Assembly (NCBI GenBank): GCA_001899255.1
Contig: MKVX01000011.1
Location: forward strand, 307,992 to 371,991
Direction of reading: 5' to 3'
DNA length: 64,000 bases
From: Rhizobiales bacterium 62-47
GTDB lineage: Bacteria > Pseudomonadota > Alphaproteobacteria > Rhizobiales > Xanthobacteraceae
Shown: positions 37,159 to 48,243 of the stretch, one piece after another
How the letters are laid out: each line of letters starts with the position of its first letter
How positions within the stretch are numbered: position 1 is the stretch's first letter
Position numbers and translations under genes: made by a program
Notes under the pieces: generated by a model
Database searches by the model: none
What the model was told of the DNA's origin: nothing
What the model saw: the letters and a program-made list of their open reading frames with translations, nothing else

Positions 37159-37188
37159 AAAGACCGGCCTCATCGGGCCGGTCTTTTT
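37159..37188 (+). terminator. Rho-independent terminator of csbD
   Basis: AAAGACCGGCC and GGCCGGTCTTT form an 11-bp stem with loop TCATCG, followed by TT. Just upstream, CGTGTTAC (37117-37124) and GTAACACG (37141-37148) form a second, wider hairpin. The stem can also serve the convergent gamma-glutamyltransferase gene. Confidence 0.92.
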
Positions 37189-37214
37189 CGTGATGAAGCG
37201 CTAAAATAGCGGAC

Positions 37215-38801
37215 TCAATAACCGAGCGCGCAGCCATCCTTGCGCGGATCGGAGCCGCCGGTCAGCGTGCCCTTCTCCCAATCGATCCAGACGCCCTGAC
37301 CGCCGCCCCACGGCACGGAGACGCGCGCGGTCTGATGGCCGATCTTCTGCAGGCTTTGTTCGACGTCCGCCGGAATGCCATCCTCGAGCTGATAGATGCC
37401 CTCGTAGTGCAGCGCGCGCGGCTGATCGATGGCCTCCTGAACATCGAGACCGTAATCCAGCATGTTGGTGAGCACGTGAACCTGCCCGACCGGCTGGTAT
37501 TGTCCGCCCATCACGCCGAACGGCAGAACGGCGCGGCCGTCCTTGGTGGCGAGGCCGGGGATGATGGTGTGCAGTGGCCGCTTGCCCGGCGCGATGCAGT
37601 TGGGATGGTCCGGCTGCACGCGGAAGCCCGCGCCGCGATTCTGCAGCAGAATGCCGGTCTTGTTCGAGACGATCGCCGAACCGAACGAATGCGCGATCGA
37701 GTTGATGAACGAGCAGACGTTGCGATCCTTGTCGACGACGGTGAGATACACCGTCGACGGATTCATCGGCGGCGACACCTTGGGCAGATCCAGCACGGCA
37801 TCGAGCTTGATCTTCTTGGCGAAGTCGGCGGCGAATTCCTTGGCGAGAATGCGCACCACATCGACGTCGACCTGCTGCGGATCGCCGATGTAAATCTCGC
37901 GCATCATGTAAGCCGCACGCGCGGCTTCCGCCTCGAGATGCAAGCGCTCGGCGCTGAGCGGCGGATACTTGGTCAAATCGAAATGCGACAGGATGTTCAG
38001 CATCACCAGCATTGTGATGCCGGGGCCGTTCGGCGGGCATTGCCAGACATCGTAGCCCTTATACGTCGTTCCGATCGGCACCGTGGTTTCCGTGGTGTGC
38101 GCGGCGAAATCCTCCAGCGCATGCAATCCGCCAATGCCGCGCAGCGTCTCCACCATGTCTTCGGCAATCGCGCCGGTGTAGAACGCGTCGCGGCCATGCT
38201 GGGCGATGGCACGCAGCGTGCGGCCAAGCTCCGGTTGCACGATGACGTCGCCGGCCACCGCGGCCCGGCCGTGCGGCAGCAGGTAACGCGCCGAATTCGT
38301 GCCCTTGCTCAGCTTCTCGAATCCGTTCCGCCAGTCGAAGGCGATGCGCGGCGCCACGACATAGCCTTCCTCGGCCGCCTTGATCGCCGGCTGCAGCAGC
38401 CGGTCCAGACCGAACTTGCCGTGATCGCGCAGGATCGTCGTCCAGGCATCGATGGCGCCCGGCACCGTGACCGAATGTGCGCTCGTCAGCGGAATGGCAT
38501 TGATGTTGTGCTCGAGGTACCAGCCGACATTGGCCGCCTGCGGCGCGCGCCCGGAACCGTTATATGCAACGATTTTGCCCTGCCCCTTCGGCATATACAG
38601 CGCGAAGCAATCGCCGCCGATGCCGGTCGCCTGCGGCTCGATGACGCCCAGCAGCGCGCACGCCGCAACGGCGGCGTCGGCAGCCGTGCCGCCAGCCTTG
38701 AGCACTTCGATGGCGGCCAGCGAGGCCTCCGGGTGCGACGTCGCCACCATGGCATTGCGGGAGTGGACGGTGGACCGCCCGGCAAGCTGGAAATTCCTCA
38801 T
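37215..38801 (-). CDS. ggt: Gamma-glutamyltransferase family protein
   Basis: A 528-residue Ntn-hydrolase of the gamma-glutamyltransferase family. Thr350 in NPSTVYLTVVD aligns with the autoproteolytic nucleophile Thr of E. coli GGT, although the following Thr is Val. Substrate-region marks include GIGGDCFALY near residue 60 and QNRGAGF near 395. There is no signal peptide, unlike periplasmic GGTs, so it is likely a cytosolic GGT-like enzyme; its exact substrate (glutathione conjugates or others) is uncertain. Confidence 0.9.
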   Translation of the reverse strand: MRNFQLAGRSTVHSRNAMVATSHPEASLAAIEVLKAGGTAADAAVAACALLGVIEPQATGIGGDCFALYMPKGQGKIVAYNGSGRAPQAANVGWYLEHNINAIPLTSAHSVTVPGAIDAWTTILRDHGKFGLDRLLQPAIKAAEEGYVVAPRIAFDWRNGFEKLSKGTNSARYLLPHGRAAVAGDVIVQPELGRTLRAIAQHGRDAFYTGAIAEDMVETLRGIGGLHALEDFAAHTTETTVPIGTTYKGYDVWQCPPNGPGITMLVMLNILSHFDLTKYPPLSAERLHLEAEAARAAYMMREIYIGDPQQVDVDVVRILAKEFAADFAKKIKLDAVLDLPKVSPPMNPSTVYLTVVDKDRNVCSFINSIAHSFGSAIVSNKTGILLQNRGAGFRVQPDHPNCIAPGKRPLHTIIPGLATKDGRAVLPFGVMGGQYQPVGQVHVLTNMLDYGLDVQEAIDQPRALHYEGIYQLEDGIPADVEQSLQKIGHQTARVSVPWGGGQGVWIDWEKGTLTGGSDPRKDGCALGY

Positions 38802-38951
38802 AGCACTCGTTCTTTTTGCTTCATTTCACCGATATAGGCGGCTACTCCCATGGCACATTCCCGCAGCCCGGGGCAATGCCCGCAAACGTCACACTGCAGT
38901 CAGCGCAGCGCATGGGTTTTCCCGGCGCGGCGGCGCTGCTAAACCTCCGCC

Positions 38952-39713
38952 ATGAACCTGACCGTCGCCGCCCTCTACCAGTTCGTCGCGCTGCCCGATT
39001 TCCGGGAATTGCGCGCGCCGCTCCGCGAGCTTTGCGACCGGCTGGGCCTGAAGGGGACGCTGCTGCTGGCGACCGAGGGCATCAACGGCACCATCGCCGG
39101 CGAACGGCAGAATGTCGCGGCACTGATTGCGGAGTTGCGCGACGGCCCGTTGTTCGCGGGGCGGCTGGATAATCTCGAGTTGAAATTCTCCACCGCCGCC
39201 GCGATGCCGTTCCAGCGGCTCAAGATCCGGCTGAAAAAGGAAATCGTCACGCTCGGCGACAGCCAGACCGATCCGACCCGACAGGTCGGCACCTATGTAG
39301 CGCCCGCGGACTGGAACGCGCTGATCGCCGCGTCCGATACCTTGCTGATCGACACCCGCAACGATTTCGAAGTGGCGATGGGCAGCTTCGCAGGCGCCAT
39401 CGATCCACAGATCAAGAGTTTTGGCCAGTTCAAGGACTTCGTGGCGCGCGAGCTCGATCCCGCCAAGCACAAGAAGATCGCGATGTTCTGCACCGGCGGC
39501 ATCCGCTGCGAAAAAGCCAGCTCCTACCTGCTCGCCCATGGCTTCGAGCAAGTCTATCACCTCAAGGGCGGCATCCTGAAATATCTGGAAGACGTGGCGC
39601 AGGCCGACAGCCGCTGGAACGGCACGTGCTTCGTATTCGACGAACGTGTGGCGCTCGGCCACAATCTGGTCGAATGCGGCAGCACCGAACCCTCAAAGGA
39701 CCAGGCCGCATGA
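38952..39713 (+). CDS. trhO: tRNA uridine(34) hydroxylase TrhO (rhodanese-like)
   Basis: A 253-residue YceA/TrhO protein, which hydroxylates uridine-34 of tRNA in the prephenate-independent route to 5-oxyacetyluridine. An N-terminal acylphosphatase-like region (LKGTLLLATEGINGTIAG) precedes the rhodanese domain with DTRNDFEV near residue 135 and active-site CTGGIRCEKAS near residue 178. The C-terminal half is short, lacking the extra Cys-rich tail of E. coli TrhO. It overlaps slyX by ATGA. Confidence 0.92.
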   Translation: MNLTVAALYQFVALPDFRELRAPLRELCDRLGLKGTLLLATEGINGTIAGERQNVAALIAELRDGPLFAGRLDNLELKFSTAAAMPFQRLKIRLKKEIVTLGDSQTDPTRQVGTYVAPADWNALIAASDTLLIDTRNDFEVAMGSFAGAIDPQIKSFGQFKDFVARELDPAKHKKIAMFCTGGIRCEKASSYLLAHGFEQVYHLKGGILKYLEDVAQADSRWNGTCFVFDERVALGHNLVECGSTEPSKDQAA

Positions 39714-39928
39714 GCAACCCCGAAGCGCTGAGTGCGCGTATCGACGCGCTGGAAACCCGTCTCACCTATCAGGACGAGACCATCGAAGCGCTGAACCAGA
39801 CCGTCACCGCGCAATGGAAGCTGATCGATGCGTTGACGCGCCAGTTGGCGAATCTGGCCGATCGCGTGCAACAGACCGAGAGCACCATCAGCGAGCGCGG
39901 CGCATACGAGCCGCCGCCGCATTATTGA
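39710..39928 (+). CDS. slyX: SlyX family protein
   Basis: A 72-residue SlyX protein, a short coiled coil (MSNPEALSARIDALETRL then TYQDETIEALNQTVTAQWK) with the family's C-terminal PPPHY. Its ATG overlaps the trhO stop, so the two are coupled. The function of SlyX is not established. Confidence 0.92.
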   Translation: MSNPEALSARIDALETRLTYQDETIEALNQTVTAQWKLIDALTRQLANLADRVQQTESTISERGAYEPPPHY

Positions 39929-40044
39929 TGCGCAGCAGCACGAATTTGCGCAACTTTATCGAAGCCTTTCGGCACTGCGGCTTAAAGCTCTGGGCTCCGG
40001 CCACTATCGCGTTGACACGCGCGTTTCGCAGCCTACATTAGCGG

Positions 40045-40149
40045 CGTTCCGAGGGGAGCTCCGGCAGGGAGCTGAGATACCGCCATATCGCGAATGCGAC
40101 AGCGCGGTGACCCTTTGAACCTGATCCGGGTCATGCCGGCGAAGGGACA
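40045..40149 (+). ncRNA. TPP riboswitch (THI element)
   Basis: The thi-box core is clear: GGGGAGCTCCGG then GGGAGCTGAGATAC, and downstream GACCCTTTGAACCTGATCC, GGGTCATGCCGGCGAAGGGA. These are the conserved CTGAGA and CCTGATC sensor-helix halves. It sits directly before the ribosome site of thiO, so it probably represses translation of thiO-thiC when thiamine pyrophosphate is plentiful. Confidence 0.97.
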
Positions 40150-40152
40150 GGG

Positions 40153-41175
40153 ATGAATCAGCAAGGCAAAACCGTTTCGCAATCCAATCCGCAATCCGTC
40201 ACCGTGATCGGCGCCGGCATCGCAGGCTCGTGGCACGCGCTGCTGCTCGCCAAGGCCGGTTTTGCGGTGAAGGTGCACGAGCGCAGCACCGCAGCGATGA
40301 CGCAAGCCACCAGCCATTGGGCCGGCGGCATGCTGGCGCCGTATTGCGAGGCGGAAGGTTCGGAACCGGTCATCACCCGCCTCGGCGAACGCTCGCTGGC
40401 GCTGTGGCGCGAGCAACTGCCGCAAACGCCGTTCGAAGGCTCGCTGGTGATCGCGCACGCGCGCGACCGTGCCGACTACGAACGCTTCGCACGCATGACG
40501 CCCAACCATCGCCGCGTCGGCGCCGACGAGATCAACAAACTCGAACCGTCGCTCGACGGCCGCTTCCGCGAAGCTTTGTTCTTCCCCGACGAAGGCCATG
40601 TCGAGCCGCGCCGCGTGCTGCCCCAATTGCATGAGCGCATTCGCGCAGCCGGCGGCACCATCGAGTTTCAGTCGGAGCAGCAGAGCAAGGATATCGACGG
40701 CATCGTCATCGATTGCCGTGGCCTTGCGGCGCGCGACCACTTCCCCGATCTGCGCGGCGTCAAGGGCGAAGAGATCATCATCGAGACCAACGAGATCGAA
40801 CTGGCCCGCCCGATCCGCCTGATGCATCCGCGCTGGCCGCTTTACGTCATTCCGCGCGAGGACAACCGCTTCATGATCGGCGCCACCTCGATCGAGCGCG
40901 AGGACAGCGGCGTCAGCGTCCGTTCGGCGCTGGAAATTCTGAGCGCCGCCTATACGGTGCATCCGGCGTTCGCAGAAGCGCGCATCGTCGAGATCGGCTC
41001 CGGTCTGCGCCCGGCGTTTCCGGACAACCTGCCGCGCATCGCCATCGACGGAAAACACATCGCGGTCAACGGGCTCTACCGCCACGGCTTCCTGCTGGCG
41101 CCGGCGCTGGCCGAACTGACGCTCGGCTATCTCCAGCGCGGCGCCATCGACAACGAGGTGATGCAATGCGCGTGA
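40153..41175 (+). CDS. thiO: Glycine oxidase ThiO (FAD-dependent)
   Basis: A 340-residue FAD-dependent amine oxidase producing iminoglycine (dehydroglycine) for thiazole synthesis in aerobes. The ADP-binding GAGIAGSWHALLLAKAG lies near residue 20 and SHWAGGMLAPYCEAEGSEP near residue 55; the C-terminus has LYRHGFLLAPALAEL. It opens the thi operon directly behind the TPP riboswitch and overlaps thiS. Confidence 0.95.
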   Translation: MNQQGKTVSQSNPQSVTVIGAGIAGSWHALLLAKAGFAVKVHERSTAAMTQATSHWAGGMLAPYCEAEGSEPVITRLGERSLALWREQLPQTPFEGSLVIAHARDRADYERFARMTPNHRRVGADEINKLEPSLDGRFREALFFPDEGHVEPRRVLPQLHERIRAAGGTIEFQSEQQSKDIDGIVIDCRGLAARDHFPDLRGVKGEEIIIETNEIELARPIRLMHPRWPLYVIPREDNRFMIGATSIEREDSGVSVRSALEILSAAYTVHPAFAEARIVEIGSGLRPAFPDNLPRIAIDGKHIAVNGLYRHGFLLAPALAELTLGYLQRGAIDNEVMQCA

Positions 41176-41363
41176 CGATCAACGGCGAGCCGCGTGAGAT
41201 CGCGTCGTCGCGTGTCGACGCGCTGCTGTCGGAACTCGACTACGAGGGCACGCACTTCGCCATCGCGCTGAATTTCGACGTGCTGCCGAAAAGCCGCTGG
41301 GCCGACACGCCGCTCAAGGACGGCGACGAAATCGAGATCATCACGCCGCGGCAAGGAGGCTGA
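41166..41363 (+). CDS. thiS: Sulfur carrier protein ThiS
   Basis: A 65-residue ubiquitin-like carrier, [16 protein letters not shown]..., ending in the required Gly-Gly (RQGG). The C-terminal glycine is thiocarboxylated to give sulfur for the thiazole ring. It starts ten bases inside thiO and ends just before the AGGAGG of thiG. Confidence 0.95.
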   Translation: MRVTINGEPREIASSRVDALLSELDYEGTHFAIALNFDVLPKSRWADTPLKDGDEIEIITPRQGG

Positions 41364-41367
41364 GCCT

Positions 41368-42150
41368 GTGGCTACATTCTACGATAAATCCTTCGCGTCC
41401 CGGCTGCTGATCGGCACCGCGCTGTATCCGTCGCCGAAGATCATGCAGGACGCCATCCGGGCCTCCGGCGCCGACATCGTCACCGTATCGCTGCGCCGCG
41501 AATCCGCCGGCGGCAAGACCGGCGACGCATTCTGGTCGCTGATCCGCGAACTCGACGTCACCGTGCTGCCCAACACCGCCGGCTGCAAGACGGTGCGCGA
41601 GGCCGTCACCACCGCCAAACTGGCGCGCGAATTGTTCGGCACCAGCTGGATCAAGCTCGAAGTCATCGCCGACAACGACACGCTGCAGCCGGACGTCGTC
41701 GGTCTCGTCGAGGCCGCGACCATTCTCATCAAGGACGGCTTCGAGGTGTTTCCCTATTGCACCGAGGACCTCAGTGTCGCGATGCGGCTGGTCGATGCCG
41801 GCTGCAAGGTGGTGATGCCATGGGCCGCGCCGATCGGCAGCGCGAAGGGCATCGTCAATCGCGACGCGCTGAAGCTGTTGCGCGCCCGGCTGCCCGACAT
41901 CACGCTGGTGGTCGATGCAGGGCTCGGCGCGCCGAGCCATGCCGCGCAAGCGCTCGAACTCGGCTACGACGCCGTGCTGCTCAACACCGCCGTCGCCAAG
42001 GCCGCCGATCCAGTGGCGATGGCCAACGCTTTCCGTCTCGGCGTCGAGGCCGGACGCACCGCATATGAAGCCGGTTTGATGGACGCCCGCGACTTTGCTT
42101 CCCCGTCAACCCCCGTGGTAGGGACACCGTTCTGGCATGCCGTATCCTGA
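41368..42150 (+). CDS. thiG: Thiazole synthase ThiG
   Basis: A 260-residue TIM-barrel enzyme assembling thiazole phosphate from DXP, ThiS-thiocarboxylate and dehydroglycine. The catalytic-lysine segment SWIKLEVI is near residue 95, and family phosphate-loop segments [10 protein letters not shown] and [19 protein letters not shown] appear later. GTG start with AAGGAGG nine bases upstream. It overlaps thiE by 14 bases. Confidence 0.96.
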   Translation: MATFYDKSFASRLLIGTALYPSPKIMQDAIRASGADIVTVSLRRESAGGKTGDAFWSLIRELDVTVLPNTAGCKTVREAVTTAKLARELFGTSWIKLEVIADNDTLQPDVVGLVEAATILIKDGFEVFPYCTEDLSVAMRLVDAGCKVVMPWAAPIGSAKGIVNRDALKLLRARLPDITLVVDAGLGAPSHAAQALELGYDAVLLNTAVAKAADPVAMANAFRLGVEAGRTAYEAGLMDARDFASPSTPVVGTPFWHAVS

Positions 42151-42745
42151 TCGTTTTTATCCCGTCGTCGACTCGCTGCGTTGGGTCAAACGCTTGACCG
42201 CGCTCGGCGTCGGCACCATTCAGTTGCGCGCCAAGGAGCTGAATGATTCCGAGGCGCTGCAACTGGTCAGCGACGCGCTGGAAATCACGCGCAACACGCC
42301 GACCAAACTCGTCGTCAACGACTATTGGCGCGCGGCCATTCTCGCCAACGCGCAGCATCTGCATCTCGGCCAGGAAGACCTCGCCGAAGCCGATCTGCAC
42401 GCCATCCGCGAGGCCAAGCTGACGCTCGGCATCTCGACCCACGACGACGCCGAACTGGAGAACGCGCTGCGTGCCGACCCGGATTATGTCGCGCTCGGCC
42501 CGATCTTTCCGACCACGCTGAAATCGATGCGCTTCGCGCCGCAAGGCATCGCGAAGATCACCGAATGGAAGAAGCGCGTCGGCAACATTCCGCTGGTCGC
42601 CATCGGCGGCATCAAGTTCGAGCAGGCCGCGGAGATTTTCGCCGCCGGCGCGGATTCGATTGCCGTCGTCAGCGACGTCACCCAGAACGCCGACCCCGAT
42701 GCGCGGGTCAAACAGTGGCTTGGCGAATCCGCCAAAGCCGCCTGA
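42137..42745 (+). CDS. thiE: Thiamine phosphate synthase ThiE
   Basis: A 202-residue TIM barrel joining HMP-PP with thiazole phosphate. The [13 protein letters not shown] start, [13 protein letters not shown] near residue 55 (pyrophosphate site), and [16 protein letters not shown] and [13 protein letters not shown] follow in order, with [11 protein letters not shown] and VVSDV at the end. The family YPI..D aspartate is present. It completes thiamine phosphate synthesis with the other thi genes. Confidence 0.95.
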   Translation: MPYPDRFYPVVDSLRWVKRLTALGVGTIQLRAKELNDSEALQLVSDALEITRNTPTKLVVNDYWRAAILANAQHLHLGQEDLAEADLHAIREAKLTLGISTHDDAELENALRADPDYVALGPIFPTTLKSMRFAPQGIAKITEWKKRVGNIPLVAIGGIKFEQAAEIFAAGADSIAVVSDVTQNADPDARVKQWLGESAKAA

Positions 42746-44671
<1,926 letters not shown>

Positions 44672-44685
44672 AAACCTATTAACGG

Positions 44686-44710
44686 GAGGCGTCGGAAATT
44701 CCGATGCCTC
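44686..44710 (+). terminator. Hairpin terminator of the thi operon
   Basis: GAGGCGTCGGAA and TTCCGATGCCTC pair as a 12-bp stem (one G-U pair) with a single-base A loop in DNA, 15 bp after the thiC stop. The T-run is weak (TCTCCTACTT). Confidence 0.75.
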
Positions 44711-44714
44711 TCTC

Positions 44715-45719
44715 CTACTTGGTCAACCTGTCAGAGCGATGAAAAACCTCTAACAGACCTTGCAATTTCAACCCCGCGTCAAATGGCATCGATTCAAACC
44801 CCACATATACAGCAGCGCCCTCTGAGTGTTGAAGCACGTAACCGACGGTCTGCGCTTTCTGAATTTTAGACATGATTTCGCTATTCAGCTTGTAAATACA
44901 ATTGATATTGCCATTGTCGATAAGACGAGAGATCCGTAGGCTACTCAAATCAATAAATTCATCATTGATAGCAATGCGATCAGCACCCATATCCATAATT
45001 TGTTCGACTAATTCTCCACCATCAAAAATTACGTGGAGATAAGGATCGCCCTCGCTTGGAAAGACTACGAGAAATTTTTGGATCCCGTAAACTGTCTCTC
45101 TCGCACCTTTCAAATAAAGCCCTTCCTTGAGAGCTTCTATAGTCCAAATAGTTGCTCCCTGCCCGTCATTAACCACGCGCAATCTCCTCAATGTTTCATG
45201 AGGAACGATAAGAATATCGTCGGCGGGGACATCAGCAGCCAATGCAAACAGTTCAGTACTGATCCCCATAGACTGAATATATTCGATGACCGTGGCTGAA
45301 AGCATTTGGGCATAGTCCACGTTGTCTTTATCGCCAGAGGCGAGCGAGAAACGATGGACGCCAAACAGAGAGTTCAAATCAATGAATCTGTGTTGTCCTC
45401 CTAAATAGGCGATGGCTGCTGCGCTCATACAGCTGCCGGATTCGTGAAACTGAAAACCTTTTTCAAATTTTCCTTCTTTCCCTACATAAGAGACTAGGGC
45501 GTGATTCCGAATAACTCGCCCCAAATCCAAACCGCCAACCAGACTACCCCCGTTCGAATTGATGTATATTTGAGAACCTGACGGAACATGGTTTTGTAAG
45601 AGCGCCTTCTCCAATCGATTCCCAGCATCGGCATCAATTTCACCTTCCGCAAATATTTTCCATGCGGATCCGCCTTGAAGAAACGTCATCATATCGGGCG
45701 GAGTACATCTAAAGATCAT
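44715..45719 (-). CDS. ClpP/crotonase-fold protein, COG3904-like, in AT-rich islet
   Basis: A 334-residue protein whose N-terminal 150 residues show the ClpP-type fold: YINSNGGSLVGGLDLGRVI near residue 55, SGSCMSAAAIAYLGGQ near residue 95 with a serine in the nucleophile position, and GVHRFS near residue 120 with a histidine. That is the Ser/His pattern of uncharacterised COG3904 ClpP-like proteins, but without a signal peptide. The C-terminal 180 residues I cannot assign. Base composition is lower than neighbours (20 and 31 GC of 60 in two sampled lines), suggesting transfer. Function unknown. Confidence 0.75.
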   Translation of the reverse strand: MIFRCTPPDMMTFLQGGSAWKIFAEGEIDADAGNRLEKALLQNHVPSGSQIYINSNGGSLVGGLDLGRVIRNHALVSYVGKEGKFEKGFQFHESGSCMSAAAIAYLGGQHRFIDLNSLFGVHRFSLASGDKDNVDYAQMLSATVIEYIQSMGISTELFALAADVPADDILIVPHETLRRLRVVNDGQGATIWTIEALKEGLYLKGARETVYGIQKFLVVFPSEGDPYLHVIFDGGELVEQIMDMGADRIAINDEFIDLSSLRISRLIDNGNINCIYKLNSEIMSKIQKAQTVGYVLQHSEGAAVYVGFESMPFDAGLKLQGLLEVFHRSDRLTK

Positions 45720-46026
45720 CTAATCAGCTCTAAGTTTGATATTGCTTGAGTACTCAATACGCTAACGAAGGTCCAATTTGTCTACTGTTGATTCCCACTA
45801 CCCCAACAGAGTCTATCAACGCTTTTGTTTAGTCCTGGAAACTAGCTATCACGTGAAAACACACCCCTTGACGGTCGGCGTTCAATTTCCCCGAATGAAA
45901 TTTACGTTCCTACAAGTTCGCGCAAATCACTATTGAACCTTTGAACAACCGTGCTTGAATCAAGGCTAGCGGATTTTGCGGGGGTGCGAATACCCGCCCT
46001 CCTCATTGAACAAACGAGGCAACTCT
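45720..46026. other. AT-rich intergenic region
   Basis: About 300 bp without a recognisable gene, noticeably AT-richer than the window. It holds the promoter of the ClpP-like gene (reading left) and of the methyltransferase (reading right). A repeated TTGAAC (ATTGAACCTTTGAACAAC) occurs at about 45930. I see no terminal repeats or integrase remnant. Confidence 0.6.
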
Positions 46027-46710
46027 TTGACCGACGCTCCTCTCAACACGGCCTCGGCTTTCAAGGCCGCTCATGCGAGCGCTTACGCCGAGGGGCCGCC
46101 GCGACTGGTGCCGGGCTTCGCAAGTCTGCATCGCATGACCTCGATGCTCCTAGCGGAGCGCGTGCCCGCGCGCGGGAAGGTGCTGGTGCTTGGCGCGGGC
46201 GGCGGACTCGAGTTGAAGGCGCTCGCCGACGACCATCCCGGCTGGACCTTGACCGGCGTCGATCCATCGGCCGACATGCTGCGGGTGGCGGAGCAGATCG
46301 TGGCGCCGCACGCAGCACGCGTCCGCCTGTACGAAGGATATATCGATGACGCGCCGCCGGGGCCGTTCGACGGCGCCGCCTGCCTGCTGACGCTGCATTT
46401 CGTTCCGCGCGAGCAACGCCTCGGCACACTTCAGCAAATTCATCGTCGCCTCGTGCCGGGCGCGCCGTTCATCGTTGCGCATATCAGTTTTACGCAGGAC
46501 GAACCCGAGCGTTCGATGTGGATCGCACGTCACGTCGCCTTCAGCGGCACCCCGCCTGCAAACGTCGAGAGCGCCCGGCAAGCCATCGCGACCCGGCTGT
46601 CGATCCTGTCGCCCGAGGACGACGAGACGCTGCTGCGCGACGCCGGGTTCTCCGGCGTCAGCCTGTTTTATGCGGGCCTGAGTTTCCGGGGCTGGGTAGG
46701 ATACGCCTGA
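46027..46710 (+). CDS. Class I SAM-dependent methyltransferase
   Basis: A 227-residue methyltransferase. The SAM-binding motif I is VLVLGAGGGLELKALA near residue 50, followed by LTGVDPSADML and motif IV-like DGAACLLTLHFV. The best start is a TTG with GAGG upstream; the frame has no earlier ATG, and the first internal ATG would cut motif I's neighbourhood. Substrate is unknown, similar in size to small-molecule methyltransferases. It ends in a neighbourhood returning to high GC. Confidence 0.82.
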   Translation: MTDAPLNTASAFKAAHASAYAEGPPRLVPGFASLHRMTSMLLAERVPARGKVLVLGAGGGLELKALADDHPGWTLTGVDPSADMLRVAEQIVAPHAARVRLYEGYIDDAPPGPFDGAACLLTLHFVPREQRLGTLQQIHRRLVPGAPFIVAHISFTQDEPERSMWIARHVAFSGTPPANVESARQAIATRLSILSPEDDETLLRDAGFSGVSLFYAGLSFRGWVGYA

Positions 46711-46747
46711 CGCAAGATCGGGCGCCGCACGGCGTCGCGCCCGCCGC

Positions 46748-47479
46748 TCAACTCGCGGTCCTGGCTTTCTGCCGATCCTCAGGCGACTCGAGATAGAAGC
46801 CCGACCAGGTATCGACGAAGCACAGATGGTCGTGGACTTCCTTGACGCCCGCGACATTCTCCGCGGCCACCTTGGCGGCCTGACGGGCGCGCTCGTCGAT
46901 GATCAGCCCGTACAGATGCACGATGCCCTTACGCACCGTCACTTCGAGACCGGCAGGCCGCCAGTCGGCATCCATCAGCACCCGCGTCACCCGCGTGCGG
47001 ATGTGATCGTCATCGGCGGTCGGGTCGGGAATATCGCGCGCCAGATCGACCACCGCGCGCATCAAGTTGGCCCGCGTGACGATGCCGGTCAGCCGCCCGT
47101 TCTCCACCACCGGCAAGCGTTTGACGTGCTTGTTCTCCATGGTCTCGACAAGCTGCTCCAGCGACGTCTCCTCGCTGACCGTCACCGGATCCGGAGTCAT
47201 CACCTCGCCGATCTTGCGGCCGCGCTCGTGCACGAAATCGGCGGCCTTGGTGCCGGAGCCCGTCAGGAACTGCAGCCACTTCGGCCGCCTGCGCTGCGTG
47301 CCGATTTCGAACCGGCGCAGGAAGTCGCCTTCGGAGACGATGCCGACCAGCTTGCCCACATCGTCCACCACCGGCAGCCCGCTGATATGATTTTGCAGCA
47401 TTTTGGTCGCGGCATCCGCGATCGTGGACTCGGGAGTCACCGTAACGACGTTTCGGGTCATCACTTGATGGGCACGCAT
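46748..47479 (-). CDS. CBS-CBS-BON domain protein
   Basis: A 243-residue protein with two CBS domains (residues 1-140: MRAHQVMTRNVVTVTPEST, VVDDVGKLVGIVSEGDFL; then VMTPDPVTVSEETSLEQL, VVENGRLTGIVTRANLM) and a C-terminal BON domain (residues about 160-225, VRKGIVHLYGLIIDERARQAAK). CBS pairs bind adenyl nucleotides, BON binds membranes. A GGAGAG site precedes the ATG; much longer frames to the left are spurious. Confidence 0.92.
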   Translation of the reverse strand: MRAHQVMTRNVVTVTPESTIADAATKMLQNHISGLPVVDDVGKLVGIVSEGDFLRRFEIGTQRRRPKWLQFLTGSGTKAADFVHERGRKIGEVMTPDPVTVSEETSLEQLVETMENKHVKRLPVVENGRLTGIVTRANLMRAVVDLARDIPDPTADDDHIRTRVTRVLMDADWRPAGLEVTVRKGIVHLYGLIIDERARQAAKVAAENVAGVKEVHDHLCFVDTWSGFYLESPEDRQKARTAS

Positions 47480-48243
47480 GTCAGCTCTCCTCCATCGAAT
47501 GTGCCATGATAACAGTTCGCTGAACGAAAAGCTTGATCGAGCGCAAGGAGCGGCGGCCGCGCATGGCACCCCGGCGCCCGGCACCGAGGGCATTGCTTGC
47601 GGCCGTCGATCATCGGCCGTGCCCGCGATGAAAAAATCATCCGATTCCTTATCCCCGGTCGCCGAACCTCGCTTATCATCGGCGCTGTCCTGTTCACGAG
47701 GGGCGCTTCTAGAGGCGTCTTGAAGTGGGACAGAGCGTAAGCCGGCCGGAGTGGGCAAGCCCCGCGCTGGTGCGCTTATGCTGGCCGGAATGGGGGTCAA
47801 CCCCACGCCGGCGGATGCGGCGTCCCGCGCGCGTGCCTCGCAAGCATGGCGTCCGGGAGGCCTCGGGTCGCCGTCCGGGCCTACTACGAGGCTCTGCCAC
47901 GCGATGGCTGGACGCGGCACAGGCGAAGGCGGGGAAAGCCCGCCGGATCGGCGAGCGTGTGGCTCGCGCCTGTGCCCGGAAGCACGGTCCCGAGGCCCAT
48001 AATCGCCGCGGTGGGCGCGCCGACAGGCGTCGCGCGGTTTGCCTTCGCCTCTCGCAGGGCGAAAGCGGATCGCGACAAGCACCACCCTTGCGCCTTTCGG
48101 CGCGCCTCCGCCCCTCACGCCTCGCCGTGCGGGACGAACCGGTGCCGGCACCGGGGGCCTCCCGCCCGAAGCCCGGCGGCACAACTCGGCCTCCCGCGAG
48201 GCGCGAGACTGCGAGTGCGTGTCCGCTATGCCGGCCGGCAATA
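47480..48243. other. Gene-poor GC-rich region
   Basis: About 760 bp without a convincing gene. Overlapping open frames in several frames (up to 542 codons) have Arg/Pro/Ala/Gly-rich, non-family translations and lack ribosome sites, as GC-rich sequence produces. The first 200 bp are less GC-rich (containing an AACAGTTCGCTGAACG stretch). I recall similar translations (FALREAKANRATPVGAPTAA in the minus frame) annotated as hypothetical proteins in relatives, which would fit a dispersed repeat, not a gene. Confidence 0.5.
47735..47811. repeat. Tandem hairpin-like GC-rich repeat
   Basis: Two imperfect copies of about 38 bp lie in tandem: GCGTAAGCCGGCCGGA then GTGGGCAAGCCCC at 47735-47762, and GCGCTTATGCTGGCCGGA then GGGGTCAACCCC at 47772-47804. 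Each holds a small stem (GGG/CCC around CAA, GGGG/CCCC around TCAA). No family recognised. Confidence 0.6.
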
